DNA of 33,966 nt from Bacteroidota bacterium (GTDB lineage Bacteria > Bacteroidota > Bacteroidia > Chitinophagales > Chitinophagaceae): the NCBI GenBank assembly GCA_005884665.1, contig VBAT01000024.1:15821-49786 (forward strand), read 5' to 3'. Positions 33,727-33,966 of this stretch are shown here, piece after piece. The position numbers and the translations under genes are program-made. Below the pieces are notes generated by a model. The model was not told where the DNA came from. It did not search any database and saw nothing but the letters and a program-made list of their open reading frames with translations. How positions within the stretch are numbered: the stretch's first letter is position 1; the number at the start of each line of letters is the position of its first letter.

Positions 33727-33966
33727 ATGACCAACTTCAGCAATCGCATCACCCGCCTTTTCAACATTGATTACCCAATTATCCAGGCCGGCATGATCTG
33801 GGCCAGTGGCTGGCGGCTAGCCAGTGCGGTCAGTAATGCAGGCGGTTTGGGAATGATAGGCAGCGGAAGCATGTACCCGGATGTCTTACAGGAACACATC
33901 CGTAAATGCAAATCGGCTACTACCCGTTCTTTTGCTGTCAACGTACCCCTGCTTTATCCCGATATT
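33727..33966 (+). CDS. Nitronate monooxygenase / 2-nitropropane dioxygenase-like protein, N-terminal part
   Basis: Partial: 80 residues from the ATG to the window edge. The sequence MTNFSNRITRLFNIDYPIIQ followed by AGMIWASGWRLASAVSNAGG and LGMIGSGSMYPD matches the first strands of the FMN-dependent nitronate monooxygenase/FabK-like TIM barrel. Known members oxidise nitronates or act as enoyl-ACP reductases; many carry no proven role. The catalytic histidine region and the rest of the flavin site are outside the window. It lies 143 bases after the nucleotidyltransferase and beyond a repeat, so co-transcription is uncertain. Confidence 0.85.
   Translation, partial: MTNFSNRITRLFNIDYPIIQAGMIWASGWRLASAVSNAGGLGMIGSGSMYPDVLQEHIRKCKSATTRSFAVNVPLLYPDI

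Overview
The window reads as a chromosomal segment of a Bacteroidota bacterium, most likely family Chitinophagaceae. I infer this from a secreted protein with a type IX secretion C-terminal sorting domain, DUF4293- and DUF6427-like membrane proteins, ECF sigma factors of the usual Bacteroidota form, and repeated TAnnTTTG promoter -7 boxes with almost no Shine-Dalgarno sequences. No phage genes, transposases, CRISPR arrays, tRNAs or rRNAs were seen.

Layout. (1) Positions 1-9829, all on the minus strand: an ECF sigma factor cut by the window edge, a PQQ dehydrogenase lipoprotein with an embedded cytochrome c domain, a secreted sugar isomerase/epimerase-like TIM barrel, a protein with two fused serine-esterase domains, a type-B carboxylesterase, a GH3 beta-glucosidase and a Crp/Fnr regulator. 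Together they look like an export-oriented set for removing esters and sugars from glycosides and oxidising the released sugar; no SusC/SusD pair is present. (2) 9950-11783: a LolA-like periplasmic protein and a divergent LD-carboxypeptidase. (3) 11812-14852: two related membrane-anchored alpha/beta hydrolases on either side of a TPR lipoprotein, with two abutting perfect palindromes. (4) 15055-20656: Kup potassium transporter, then an unknown exported protein, a DUF6427-like membrane protein and PurQ. (5) 20751-23239: a free-standing DsbD N-terminal domain followed by a full DsbD whose own N-terminal domain has lost its cysteine pair. (6) 23413-27126: a complete ECF sigma factor and divergent uvrA. 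(7) 27507-30326: a large repetitive T9SS-exported protein with a long leader. (8) 30517-33966: DUF4293 protein, GlyA with a possible short upstream ORF, a sugar nucleotidyltransferase, and the start of a nitronate monooxygenase-like gene.

Most genes are ordinary housekeeping or saprophytic functions, and I do not see a clear new multi-gene defence or mobile system. The most unusual signals are small palindromic DNA elements: some lie between genes as hairpins, and two appear to be inserted in frame inside uvrA. Next in interest are the split arrangement of DsbD cysteines, the double esterase and the possible short ORF before glyA.
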